From: Verrucomicrobiota bacterium | GTDB taxonomy: Bacteria; Verrucomicrobiota; Verrucomicrobiia; Verrucomicrobiales; DEV007 | NCBI GenBank assembly: GCA_027618625.1 | Contig: JAQCER010000250.1 | Coordinates: 1 to 5,999 of the forward strand | Reading direction: 5' to 3' | Length of the DNA: 5,999 nt | Part shown: positions 1 to 5,999 of the stretch, one piece after another | How the letters are laid out: every line of letters begins with the position of its first letter | Numbering within the stretch: the stretch's first letter is position 1 | The notes under the pieces: model-generated | What the model was told of the DNA's origin: nothing | The model's database searches: none | Seen by the model: only the letters and a program-made list of their open reading frames with translations | Made by a program: the position numbers and the translations under genes

Positions 1-1117
1 AAACAGCGAGCATTCGTCGTGCATTGTCGTTCCAGTCGAAACGCTTCGCGTTGACGAATCCCTGCTGGCGAAGCTGTGCTCGGAGAGTGTCATCCGAAGC
101 GACCCTGACGAGGGCATCGGTAATCGAATCGACGTTGGTTGGGTCAATTCGGAGCGCGGCATTGCCGATCACTTCATCGAGGGATCCGCTGGGACTGCTG
201 ACTACCGGGCAGCCGCATGCTATTGCTTCTACGGGCGGCAGGCCAAACCCTTCGAAAAGGGATGGGTACACCAGTGCGACCGCCGAGCGATAGAGGTCCG
301 GAAGATCTGAACCCGGTACGAATCCCATTGGACGAATGTCGTCAGAGAAGGGAGATGCCTGAATGGCTGCATGGATACGTTCAGCGCCGTGCCAGTCGCT
401 GCCGCCGAGCGCGAGTTGCCAGTCCGATCCTGTCGACCGCTTGAACGCGTTGAATGCCTCGATCAGTCGGACGTGATTCTTCCCTGGATGCTCGAGCCGG
501 GAAACGTAGAGGAAAAACGGCCGCGGGAGATTCCAGCGCGATCCTGCATCAGGCACGGCGTCACCATTTGATGGAGGGCGGAACCGATGCTGGTCCACTC
601 CGTTAAGAATGACTTCTATGCGTTTGCGGGGAATCTTGAAGAACCGGGCAATGTCTTCGGCTGTGTTTGAACTCACTGCGACGATGCCCTGCTGATGTCT
701 GGCGAGATGCTTGACGACCACTCGACCATAGAACATGCGGGCCGGGTCGTACTTGTTGGCAACCTGGAACGGTGCGAGGTCATGGATCGTGGCGACCTTT
801 GCACACGGAGCAAAGCGGATCATTCTCCGGTAGCTTGGAACATGAACCACATCGATCGCATTCTTGCGCAGCCAGCCCGGCAGGACGAGCTGGTGCCAGA
901 GGACATTCCGGATCGCAGGCCGCCACTTTTCGCTGACTGGAACCAGCTCCATGGAGTCTCCGACAAAGTCGAAGAGAGGCAGATCGTCTTCCAGCACAAG
1001 CAGTGAAAAGGTGTGCTTGTGAGTGAAGTTCTGAAGCGCCTGCGCCAACGCAAAAACATACTGCGCCACCCCGGATTTTCCCCGTTGGATCATGGTGGTG
1101 GTGATGGCGATTTTCAT
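1..1117 (-). CDS. Family 4 (GT-B fold) glycosyltransferase, C-terminus cut by window edge
   Basis: Retaining glycosyltransferase that moves a sugar from a nucleotide-sugar donor to an acceptor, typically in cell-surface polysaccharide or glycolipid synthesis at the cytoplasmic side of the membrane. I translated 372 residues. The N-terminal half (about 1-180) has a first strand MKIAITTT, an IHDLAPF segment (111-117) and VAVSSNTAEDI (147-156). The C-terminal half has VSRLEHPGKN (205-214), giving the donor-phosphate Arg207/Lys213 pair, then the family 4 EX7E motif EGFGLPPVE (Glu289, Glu297) followed by ACGCPVVSS. This pattern resembles mannosyltransferase-type GT4 enzymes, but donor and acceptor cannot be read from sequence. 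ATG at 1117 is the first start after an in-frame TAG at 1162-1160, and no Shine-Dalgarno is visible. The family is usually about 370-400 residues, so only a short tail is missing to the left. It is separated from the SDR gene by 362 nt and is probably transcribed on its own. Confidence 0.93.
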   Translation of the reverse strand, partial: MKIAITTTMIQRGKSGVAQYVFALAQALQNFTHKHTFSLLVLEDDLPLFDFVGDSMELVPVSEKWRPAIRNVLWHQLVLPGWLRKNAIDVVHVPSYRRMIRFAPCAKVATIHDLAPFQVANKYDPARMFYGRVVVKHLARHQQGIVAVSSNTAEDIARFFKIPRKRIEVILNGVDQHRFRPPSNGDAVPDAGSRWNLPRPFFLYVSRLEHPGKNHVRLIEAFNAFKRSTGSDWQLALGGSDWHGAERIHAAIQASPFSDDIRPMGFVPGSDLPDLYRSAVALVYPSLFEGFGLPPVEAIACGCPVVSSPSGSLDEVIGNAALRIDPTNVDSITDALVRVASDDTLRAQLRQQGFVNAKRFDWNDNARRMLAV

Positions 1118-1293
1118 GAGGGTGGCACTGACGCTAAGCGATACCTGGAGGTAATGAAACTAGTTCATCTGGTAAATATGGTAAAAATAGTTTAATTCAA
1201 TTAATAGGGAAATGAAAAGAATTCGACCTCAGCATCTGATGGGATGGGGACGCTGCAGCTGCCAGCGGACAAATGTTAGCCACACGCAGTCGA

Positions 1294-1322
1294 ATACCTC
1301 GGATGACCTCGGATGACCTCGG
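1294..1322. repeat. Short tandem repeat, 10-nt unit, about 2.5 copies
   Basis: The unit GGATGACCTC occurs twice back to back at 1301-1310 and 1311-1320. It is preceded by a partial ACCTC and followed by GG of a further copy. It lies in the non-coding gap upstream of the glycosyltransferase. The copy number is too low to infer a role; slippage duplication or a paired protein-binding site are both possible. Confidence 0.7.
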
Positions 1323-1366
1323 GTTGGAAATCACTGGATGGTGATGTTTCTATCCCATTTCTTGAG

Positions 1367-1450
1367 AAAAAATCATAAGGCATTCATATTTAATGGGTTG
1401 AATGATTCATTGGTGTCGACGCTGATGGAGTCGACGCCGATCATCCGGCG
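1367..1450 (-). terminator. Possible transcription terminator region downstream of the SDR gene
   Basis: About 30 nt past the SDR stop, the transcript could form a perfect 5-bp GC stem CGCCG/CGGCG with a 6-nt loop (1450-1435). Directly after it comes a 6-bp stem made by two GTCGAC copies with a 9-nt loop (1435-1415). A run of six T on the minus strand follows only at 1372-1367, too far away for a canonical intrinsic terminator. The position is right for ending the SDR transcript, but the call is weak. Confidence 0.27.
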
Positions 1451-1479
1451 AGATTCACTTCGACAAGAAGCCGCTTACG

Positions 1480-2199
1480 TTAGAACTGCCTTACGGAGGA
1501 AATGCCACCATCGATCCCGATCACCTGGCCCGTCATGAAGCGCGAGGCATCGCTGACCAGGAACTCCACCAGTTCAGCGATCTCTCCGGGATCACCGATT
1601 CGATTGAGCGGGTGACGTTTCGCGGCCGCCTCTGCTCGTTTTTCATCAGAAAGCAATGATGCCGCCAATGGCGTGTCAGTAAGGGAGGGGGCGACGACGT
1701 TGACTCGAATATTTGGAGCCAGCTCCGCCGCGAGCGACCGACCCAGGCCTTCGATTGCCGCTTTTGCTGCAGCAATGCTCGCGTGAAACGGCATGCCTGT
1801 GGTGGCGGCGACACTGCTGAAGAGCACGATCGATGCGCACTTGGATGATGTCCGCTTCAGTGCGGGAAGTGCTTGTTGGAGCACACGAACCGCGCCGAAG
1901 AAGTTCACTTCCATTTCGCGATCGAAGTCTTCCCGAGTCAATCGATGAAATGGCTTCAGGGTAATCGTCCCCGGCATGTAGATGACGGCATCGAGCGCCT
2001 CTGGCAATTCGAGCATGTGCGCAGGATTGGTGACATCGAACTGCTGAAGCGCGATGCCCGGGCATCCCGGCGCTGTGCTTCCATAGGATCGAGCCGTCAC
2101 GGTAAGGGCGTAGCCAGAGTTCGAAAGGCGTGCCGTCACCTGACGACCGATGCCTGACGCACCACCTACAATTAAGATGTGCTTGGATGAATGGGTCAC
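1480..2199 (-). CDS. Short-chain dehydrogenase/reductase (SDR), atypical active site
   Basis: A 239-residue protein, the normal length for a classical SDR, with a single Rossmann domain that would bind NAD(P)(H). The glycine-rich loop is VGGASGIG (11-18), Asp55 of DVTN should contact the adenine, and the tail GQVIGIDGG (224-232) is typical of the FabG-like branch. Of the catalytic tetrad, Asn99 (VNFFGAV), Ser129 (FSSVAA) and Lys146 are present. The tyrosine of YxxxK is replaced by Ile142, in SIAAAK. The usual NNAG is YMPG (74-77). The substrate cannot be inferred, and classical carbonyl reduction is doubtful without the tyrosine. The start is GTG at 2199-2197: an in-frame TAG lies just upstream, no ATG precedes the glycine loop, and only a weak AGAG precedes the GTG. 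The gene stands 158 nt after korB and 362 nt before the glycosyltransferase, so it need not share their function. Confidence 0.92.
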   Translation of the reverse strand: MTHSSKHILIVGGASGIGRQVTARLSNSGYALTVTARSYGSTAPGCPGIALQQFDVTNPAHMLELPEALDAVIYMPGTITLKPFHRLTREDFDREMEVNFFGAVRVLQQALPALKRTSSKCASIVLFSSVAATTGMPFHASIAAAKAAIEGLGRSLAAELAPNIRVNVVAPSLTDTPLAASLLSDEKRAEAAAKRHPLNRIGDPGEIAELVEFLVSDASRFMTGQVIGIDGGISSVRQF

Positions 2200-2281
2200 A
2201 GTCTCTGGCTACGTGACCGAGTGGCAAATGGATGTGTGTTCAGAGCGATGAGATGAACATCAAGAAATTCCCAGGCTTGTT

Positions 2282-2304
2282 CGACCGGGCGGTTCAGCCC
2301 GTCG
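2282..2304 (-). terminator. GC-rich hairpin between korB and the SDR gene
   Basis: On the minus strand, GACGGGC pairs with GCCCGGTC around a 6-nt loop TGAACC: a perfect 5-bp CGGGC/GCCCG core plus two outer pairs across a single bulged base. It begins about 55 nt past the korB stop. No U-tract follows, so it would be a non-canonical terminator or a transcript-stabilising stem. The structure is visible in sequence; its role is inferred from position only. Confidence 0.3.
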
Positions 2305-2358
2305 CAACGATTATCACAGCAACAAGATCTATCAGATTCTGACGGATCCTTGTGTGCG

Positions 2359-3285
2359 TTACTTCATCTGATTGAAGCGGGCCTGAAGCACTTCTTTGTC
2401 AGATGCTCCGCCAAGCTTTGCTTTCGAATCATCAATCCATTTTTGCTCCAAAACGTTTTTGCTTGGTCGATCTACTTCGTAGTAGGTGCCGAATTTGCCC
2501 GGAGACGCTTCTTCCGAAAGCCTCATGGCCGCGGAGAAATCGGTAACGTCGTGTCGAGACTCGTCTTCGGACGTTTCGTCCCATTTGCGTTCGTCGATCA
2601 CTTCGAACTCACCACCTTTGCGTGGAATACTGTTGTCGAATGCTCCGGGGTAGAAAATGACGCACTCAGAGAGGACTTCGACTACGGAAAAGCCTGGATG
2701 TTTGATTGCCCTTTCGAACATTTCCATCATGTGCTTCACCTGCGACGCGTGTGTCCTCGCCACGAAACTTGCACCACTTGCGACCAGCTTTCGCATGGGG
2801 TTCACCGGCTGATCGATGGCTCCTGTCGGGTCGGTCTTGGACTTGTAGCCAATCGGTGATGTCGGCGATGTCTGCATCTTTGTCAGGCCATAGACGGAGT
2901 TGTCCATGATGACGTAAGTCAAATTGACGTTCTTGCGTGCGCAGTGATCGAGGTGGTTTCCACCGATCGAAAAGCCATCTCCGTCGCCGCCGAACGCGAA
3001 CACATGAACGTCAGGACGGGACAGGCTGATCCCTGTGGCCAGCGGCAGCGCGCGACCATGGATATAATGCAAGCCATGGCTGTTGACGAAATAAGGGAAC
3101 CGGGACGAGCAGCCGATGCCAGCAATGGTAACGATCTTCTCGTGCGGAATCTGAAGCTTCTCGAGGACTTTGTAGAATGCTGCGAGAACAGCGAAGTCTC
3201 CGCAACCAGGGCACCACGTAGGGTGGTCCGCGGTTAGCATCTTCTTGGTCAGTTTCTCAGGAGGAGATGGAGCTGCGGTTGACAT
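2359..3285 (-). CDS. korB: 2-oxoacid:ferredoxin oxidoreductase, beta subunit (KorB type)
   Basis: The thiamine-diphosphate and iron-sulfur subunit (308 residues) of a cytoplasmic enzyme that oxidatively decarboxylates a 2-oxoacid with CoA, giving acyl-CoA, CO2 and reduced ferredoxin. WCPGCG (24-29) supplies Cys25 and Cys28. With Cys59 (GIGCSSR) and Cys208 (SECVIF) these match the four ligands of the family's single [4Fe-4S] cluster. GGDGDGFSIGGNH (99-111) and DNSVYGLTK (128-136) form the ThDP/Mg site, followed by the characteristic QTSPTSP (138-144). The C-terminal tail of about 90 residues is less conserved. It starts 62 nt after korA, with no Shine-Dalgarno in front, and is presumably co-transcribed with it. 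2-Oxoglutarate is the most likely substrate, since this two-subunit type is usually annotated as KGOR in aerobes, but pyruvate or another 2-oxoacid cannot be excluded. Confidence 0.96.
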   Translation of the reverse strand: MSTAAPSPPEKLTKKMLTADHPTWCPGCGDFAVLAAFYKVLEKLQIPHEKIVTIAGIGCSSRFPYFVNSHGLHYIHGRALPLATGISLSRPDVHVFAFGGDGDGFSIGGNHLDHCARKNVNLTYVIMDNSVYGLTKMQTSPTSPIGYKSKTDPTGAIDQPVNPMRKLVASGASFVARTHASQVKHMMEMFERAIKHPGFSVVEVLSECVIFYPGAFDNSIPRKGGEFEVIDERKWDETSEDESRHDVTDFSAAMRLSEEASPGKFGTYYEVDRPSKNVLEQKWIDDSKAKLGGASDKEVLQARFNQMK

Positions 3286-3347
3286 GGCTTTGGTATCTTG
3301 ATTATGGGGTTCTCAGATTTCTGGAAAATGAACGGGAAATCGTTGAC

Positions 3348-5156
3348 TCAGGCGTTGTTCTTCAGATTTTCAACTCCGGCGACAATCTCACGAATTTTGA
3401 AGGCCAAGCCGTCTGTTTTAGTCACGCTCTGAATGCGGGGATCGCAATATCTAGCCCGCAGCAGGGTCGCCAGCTGCCCGCAGCCATAGAGGCCAGAGCC
3501 ATTGATTTCGATGACTGCCACCCGCGAGAATCTGGCGAACGATTTGTCGAGCCCATTGGGCAGCGGATTGAGGTGGCGGATCTGCATGGCGCCCACCTTC
3601 TCACCATTCGACCGCATGCGATCGACCGCTTCCCGGATCGGGCCGTAAGTGGAGCCCCAGCCAACCAACAGGGAATCGCCTTCAGCATCGCCGTAGATTT
3701 CGGGCTCGGCAATTTCTTCCGCAAGAGCGATGAGCTTGTTCCTGCGGCGGGCGGTCATTTTTTGGTGCAGCTCTGGGTTGGCTGTCGGATGCCCCCATTC
3801 GTCGTGCTCGAGACCGGTCACCACGGGGTAGATGCCACCAGTCAGCGGTGTTCCTGGAGGAGCGTGCCTGGTAAGTCCGTCCAGCGGATAAGGTTTGAAT
3901 GATTCATCTCTGGGAGCGATGTCCAGCTCTGCCTCTACCATAAATTCATCGAGATTTGGCTCGGCAAACGCCTCGATGCGACTGGAAATAGCCTGATCAC
4001 TGAGAATGATGACTGGCACACTGTACTTGCGGGCGATGCGTCCGGCTTCCAATGCGATGTAAAAACAGTCTTCCACATCCTGAGGGGCGAGAACTACTCG
4101 TGGAGCATCACCGTGGCTGCCATAGATCGCCTGCAGCAAATCACTTTGCTCAACGCTGGTGGGCAGTCCGGTGCTTGGGCCACCACGTTGGACATTGATC
4201 ACGATCAGTGGCAGCTCAGCCATGACTGCGTAGCTGAGGGCCTCCATTTTGAGCGAAAGGCCCGGGCCTGAGCTTCCAGTCACGGCCAAGTGACCAGAGT
4301 ATGCCATTCCCAATGCAATGGAGACAGCGGCAAGCTCATCTTCGCCTTGAACGAAAAGTCCACCGTATTTTGGCAGCTCCGAGCGCAACGATTCCATGAT
4401 CGGCGACCAGGGTGTGATCGGATAGCCTGCACCATAGCGCACACCAGCGGCGAGCAAGCCACATGTCATCATCTGATTGCCATCCGTAGCGATACGGTGG
4501 TCGCCTTCCATGGTTCCGGGCGCAATTCCATAGTCCCTGCCGAGAGATTCGCTGATGGGGTAGGAGTAGCCAGCATCAAAGGCGAGCATTGCATTGCGCA
4601 ATACGCTTTCATTTTTCTTGCCGAACTGGCGGTCGATGATTGCCGTCAGCTTCTCGCGACTCAGGTCGAAGATGCTTGTGAGCAGTCCCAGAACGAACAT
4701 GTTTTTCCCCCGATCCCTGGCGGATCCACCGAGGGCTTCGATGGTAGTCGTGGTGATCGGGATTCCGATGAAGGTGAATCGCCTGTCCGTGAGATCGGGC
4801 TCGACCTCATCGGTGTCGTAAATGCAGACTCCGCCGTCACGGAGGGAACTGATGTGGTCCTTGTAGCTGTGCTGGTAAAAGGCGACGAGAAAGTCGGCAT
4901 CATCTCCAGGGGAAAGGACTTCGCCAGATCCGATGTGAACCTGAAAGATGGATGGCCCACCGGAGATCGTCGATGGGATCGTCATATAGGTCATGACTTC
5001 CTGGGCGGTGCGTCCTGCCAGGCGAGCAAGGAATCCACCGACCGTTTGAATGCCATCCTGTGAGTTTCCGGCGAGTCGGATGACTGCGTCCTTAAGTTTA
5101 TCGGAAGATGAGCGGGTGCTGGCGTCCGATGGGGACGGGGCGGAAGCAGTGGTCAT
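3348..5156 (-). CDS. korA: 2-oxoacid:ferredoxin oxidoreductase, alpha subunit with fused gamma domain (KorA type)
   Basis: A 602-residue partner of KorB. Residues about 20-205 are the gamma domain. It has GNSQDGIQTVG (30-40), which corresponds to the G-S-G-D-G loop of this branch, and the FQVHIGSGEVLSPGDDAD segment (71-88). Residues about 220-602 are the alpha domain: GAGYPITPWSPI (242-253), where YPITP is the family signature, GEDELAA (271-277), TGSSGPGLSLKMEA (293-306), QRGGPSTGLPTSVEQSDL (323-340), HDEWGHP (451-457), GWGSTYGP (499-506) and RHLNPLP (527-533). No ferredoxin-like cluster domain is attached, so electrons must leave through the beta-subunit cluster to a separate ferredoxin not encoded here. 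ATG at 5156 is the only start that keeps the gamma domain whole (the next Met is residue 55). The first 20 residues are Ser/Thr/Ala-rich and probably disordered. No Shine-Dalgarno is visible. It is followed by korB after 62 nt. Confidence 0.96.
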   Translation of the reverse strand: MTTASAPSPSDASTRSSSDKLKDAVIRLAGNSQDGIQTVGGFLARLAGRTAQEVMTYMTIPSTISGGPSIFQVHIGSGEVLSPGDDADFLVAFYQHSYKDHISSLRDGGVCIYDTDEVEPDLTDRRFTFIGIPITTTTIEALGGSARDRGKNMFVLGLLTSIFDLSREKLTAIIDRQFGKKNESVLRNAMLAFDAGYSYPISESLGRDYGIAPGTMEGDHRIATDGNQMMTCGLLAAGVRYGAGYPITPWSPIMESLRSELPKYGGLFVQGEDELAAVSIALGMAYSGHLAVTGSSGPGLSLKMEALSYAVMAELPLIVINVQRGGPSTGLPTSVEQSDLLQAIYGSHGDAPRVVLAPQDVEDCFYIALEAGRIARKYSVPVIILSDQAISSRIEAFAEPNLDEFMVEAELDIAPRDESFKPYPLDGLTRHAPPGTPLTGGIYPVVTGLEHDEWGHPTANPELHQKMTARRRNKLIALAEEIAEPEIYGDAEGDSLLVGWGSTYGPIREAVDRMRSNGEKVGAMQIRHLNPLPNGLDKSFARFSRVAVIEINGSGLYGCGQLATLLRARYCDPRIQSVTKTDGLAFKIREIVAGVENLKNNA

Positions 5157-5281
5157 TCGCTAGTAGTTGTGGGGATTTGCCTTGTATTCGGAGTAAAGAA
5201 TAAGAGCCAGAGAAACTGACTGGAATCAGGCCATTTTCAATACCTTTTTTGCGCTTTCTGCGGGCCGTACCGAAAACTCTG

Positions 5282-5310
5282 GTGATGCAATGTCCCTGTG
5301 ATGCATTGTC
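5282..5310. repeat. 13-nt direct repeat in the korA leader
   Basis: GTGATGCAATGTC (5282-5294) and GTGATGCATTGTC (5298-5310) differ at one base and are spaced 16 nt start to start. They also offer a 5-bp inverted pairing CAATG/CATTG. The repeat lies 126-154 nt upstream of the korA start, in the 194-nt gap after the TolC-like gene. This would suit a regulator binding site, but no regulator is identified and chance is not excluded. Confidence 0.45.
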
Positions 5311-5350
5311 TGCGGGAGGAGGAGGGTCGCCGGGCTTGGTCTCAGCGTGG

Positions 5351-5999
5351 TCATTTTACTTGCTTGCCAAAGGCCGATTCAAGATCGCCCCCAATGGCGC
5401 TCTCCAGCGCCCTGACCTCCTGATTGTAATCGCTCAATGCCTGGACGACGTCTTGACGAGCCTTGATCACGACTCCGAGGTCATCGAATTTGGCCTCTGG
5501 CAATCGACTGGCGTCCTTCGGCTCGGCCTCAATGCTTTCTATCGTTTGTTTTAAATTCGCTTCAGCTCTGGCGACATGTTCCTGAGTTTTGAGTAGATAA
5601 TCCTTTGCATAACCGACGCTGCGGACGGCTCGGTCGACCTCGTTGGAGAGTTTTGCGGTCAATCTTTCTACTTCCAGCCGACGCGCTGCCGCTTCTTTTT
5701 CACTCGCGGCTACGGCTTTGTTCTTTAAGAGCGACATAAGCGGAATGCTCATTCCAATCTGAGCGCCAAAATCGTCAGCCGAACGCTCGCCCTGAGCGAA
5801 AGATTGTCCGTAGTCGATGTCAAAGAAACTAAACATCGGTATGCGTTTCGCTTTCTCTTCAGCGGTTTGGCTATCCGCGATCTCCAACTCCAGTCTTAGT
5901 TCCTTCAAGTCAGGGCGCTTGAGCGCCGCCATTGCTTTCAGGTAACCAATGTCCATCTTGCCAAAATCGACATCAAGTTCCACCAGTGAGTTGGTGAAC
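5351..5999 (-). CDS. TolC-family outer-membrane efflux protein, C-terminal fragment (open at window edge)
   Basis: The visible 215 residues are the C-terminal half of an outer-membrane efflux (OEP/TolC) protein, the trimeric channel that spans the outer membrane and periplasm for type I secretion or RND/ABC efflux pumps. ALKRPDLKELRLELEIADS (about 25-43 of the fragment) is the family's RPDL helix opening the second repeat. FSFFDIDYG (56-64) and FGAQIGMSIPLM (77-88) look like the two membrane beta strands. They are followed by long helical, coiled-coil-rich stretches (about 95-158 and 172-202). The stretch EAEPKDASRLPEAKFDD (157-173), between the two helices, replaces the short turn seen in many members. 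The reading frame is open to the window edge without a stop, so the GTG at 5983 is unlikely to be the real start and the N-terminal half lies to the right. The stop is TGA at 5353-5351. The cognate pump is not visible. Confidence 0.85.
   Translation of the reverse strand, partial: FTNSLVELDVDFGKMDIGYLKAMAALKRPDLKELRLELEIADSQTAEEKAKRIPMFSFFDIDYGQSFAQGERSADDFGAQIGMSIPLMSLLKNKAVAASEKEAAARRLEVERLTAKLSNEVDRAVRSVGYAKDYLLKTQEHVARAEANLKQTIESIEAEPKDASRLPEAKFDDLGVVIKARQDVVQALSDYNQEVRALESAIGGDLESAFGKQVK

Larger units (their letters stand above)
1118..1479. other. Intergenic region between SDR and glycosyltransferase genes
   Basis: This 362-nt gap lies after the SDR stop and before the glycosyltransferase start, both on the minus strand, so it should hold the end of one transcript and the promoter of the next. 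I see no credible gene in it. It contains two AT-rich patches (about 1155-1215 and 1338-1410), a tandem decamer (about 1301-1320), and two small hairpins near the SDR end (1415-1450). A third inverted repeat, CGCTG/CAGCG, sits at 1251-1267. On the minus strand the 1155-1200 patch carries a TTGAAT hexamer 16 nt before TATTTA. That is a poor match to a sigma-70 promoter, but it is in the right place for the glycosyltransferase. Base composition differs visibly from the flanking genes. Confidence 0.6.

Noticed and set aside
820..1059. 79-residue minus-strand reading frame inside the glycosyltransferase
   Set aside because: It is a shifted frame of the glycosyltransferase with no domain features; the GT frame has all family motifs.
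1338..1538. 66-residue plus-strand reading frame in the gap after the SDR
   Set aside because: It overlaps the SDR C-terminus, has no ribosome site or recognisable features, and is low-complexity non-coding in appearance.
1676..2227. 183-residue minus-strand reading frame overlapping the SDR
   Set aside because: Rich in Arg, Ser, His and Cys as expected from a shifted frame of a GC-leaning gene; the SDR frame is clearly the real one.
2253..2342. Plus-strand 29-codon reading frame in the korB-SDR gap
   Set aside because: It has no convincing Shine-Dalgarno, runs through the GC-rich hairpin, and this length is expected by chance.
2350..2859. 169-residue plus-strand reading frame antisense to korB
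   Set aside because: An antisense shadow of a highly conserved gene; its composition gives no domain or membrane pattern.
4290..5063. 257-residue plus-strand reading frame antisense to korA
   Set aside because: Long, but wholly antisense to conserved korA coding sequence. Long antisense frames arise readily in such genes, and no family motif is visible.
5180..5235. Sigma-70-like promoter for korA on the minus strand
   Set aside because: A TATTCT hexamer is present, but the hexamer 17 nt upstream (TTCCAG) matches the -35 consensus poorly, so there is not enough to call a promoter.
5245..5250. Run of six T on the plus strand as a terminator
   Set aside because: The preceding bases form only a 4-bp stem, and there is no plus-strand gene to terminate.
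1..5999. A novel multi-gene defence, CRISPR or mobile system
   Set aside because: All coding space is filled by well-known families; there are no repeat arrays, transposase, integrase, toxin-antitoxin or nuclease motifs.

Overview
The window holds five protein-coding genes, all on the minus strand. Read in the direction of transcription (right to left) they are: the C-terminal part of a TolC-type outer-membrane efflux protein, korA and korB of a 2-oxoacid:ferredoxin oxidoreductase, a short-chain dehydrogenase/reductase (SDR), and a family 4 glycosyltransferase whose last residues run off the left edge. No tRNA, rRNA, CRISPR array, transposase or phage gene was seen on either strand.

Layout: 5999-5351 TolC-like (open at the right edge); 5350-5157 non-coding leader with a 13-nt direct repeat; 5156-3348 korA; 62-nt gap; 3285-2359 korB; about 158 nt with a GC-rich hairpin; 2199-1480 SDR with a GTG start; 1479-1118 a 362-nt gap with small repeats, hairpins and an AT-rich island; 1117-1 glycosyltransferase (open at the left edge).

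Organism: a Gram-negative bacterium is suggested by the TolC-like protein. GC looks moderate (mid-50s percent by eye). The KorA belongs to the two-subunit type, with the gamma domain fused in front of the alpha domain. This type occurs in many aerobic or microaerobic bacteria, for example Bacteroidota, Verrucomicrobiota, Planctomycetota, Acidobacteriota and Actinomycetota. None of the four visible start codons has a strong Shine-Dalgarno sequence, which fits lineages that rely little on it. A PVC-group or related bacterium is a reasonable guess, but the sequence does not settle it.

How the genes work together: only korA and korB are clearly a functional unit, one enzyme for CoA-dependent oxidative decarboxylation of a 2-oxoacid (2-oxoglutarate is the best guess) with electrons passed to ferredoxin. 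The other genes share direction but are separated by gaps of 158-362 nt, so they are probably separate units with no obvious common pathway. The most notable point is that the SDR lacks the catalytic tyrosine of its family. I see no convincing novel multi-gene system here; this looks like an ordinary chromosomal region.
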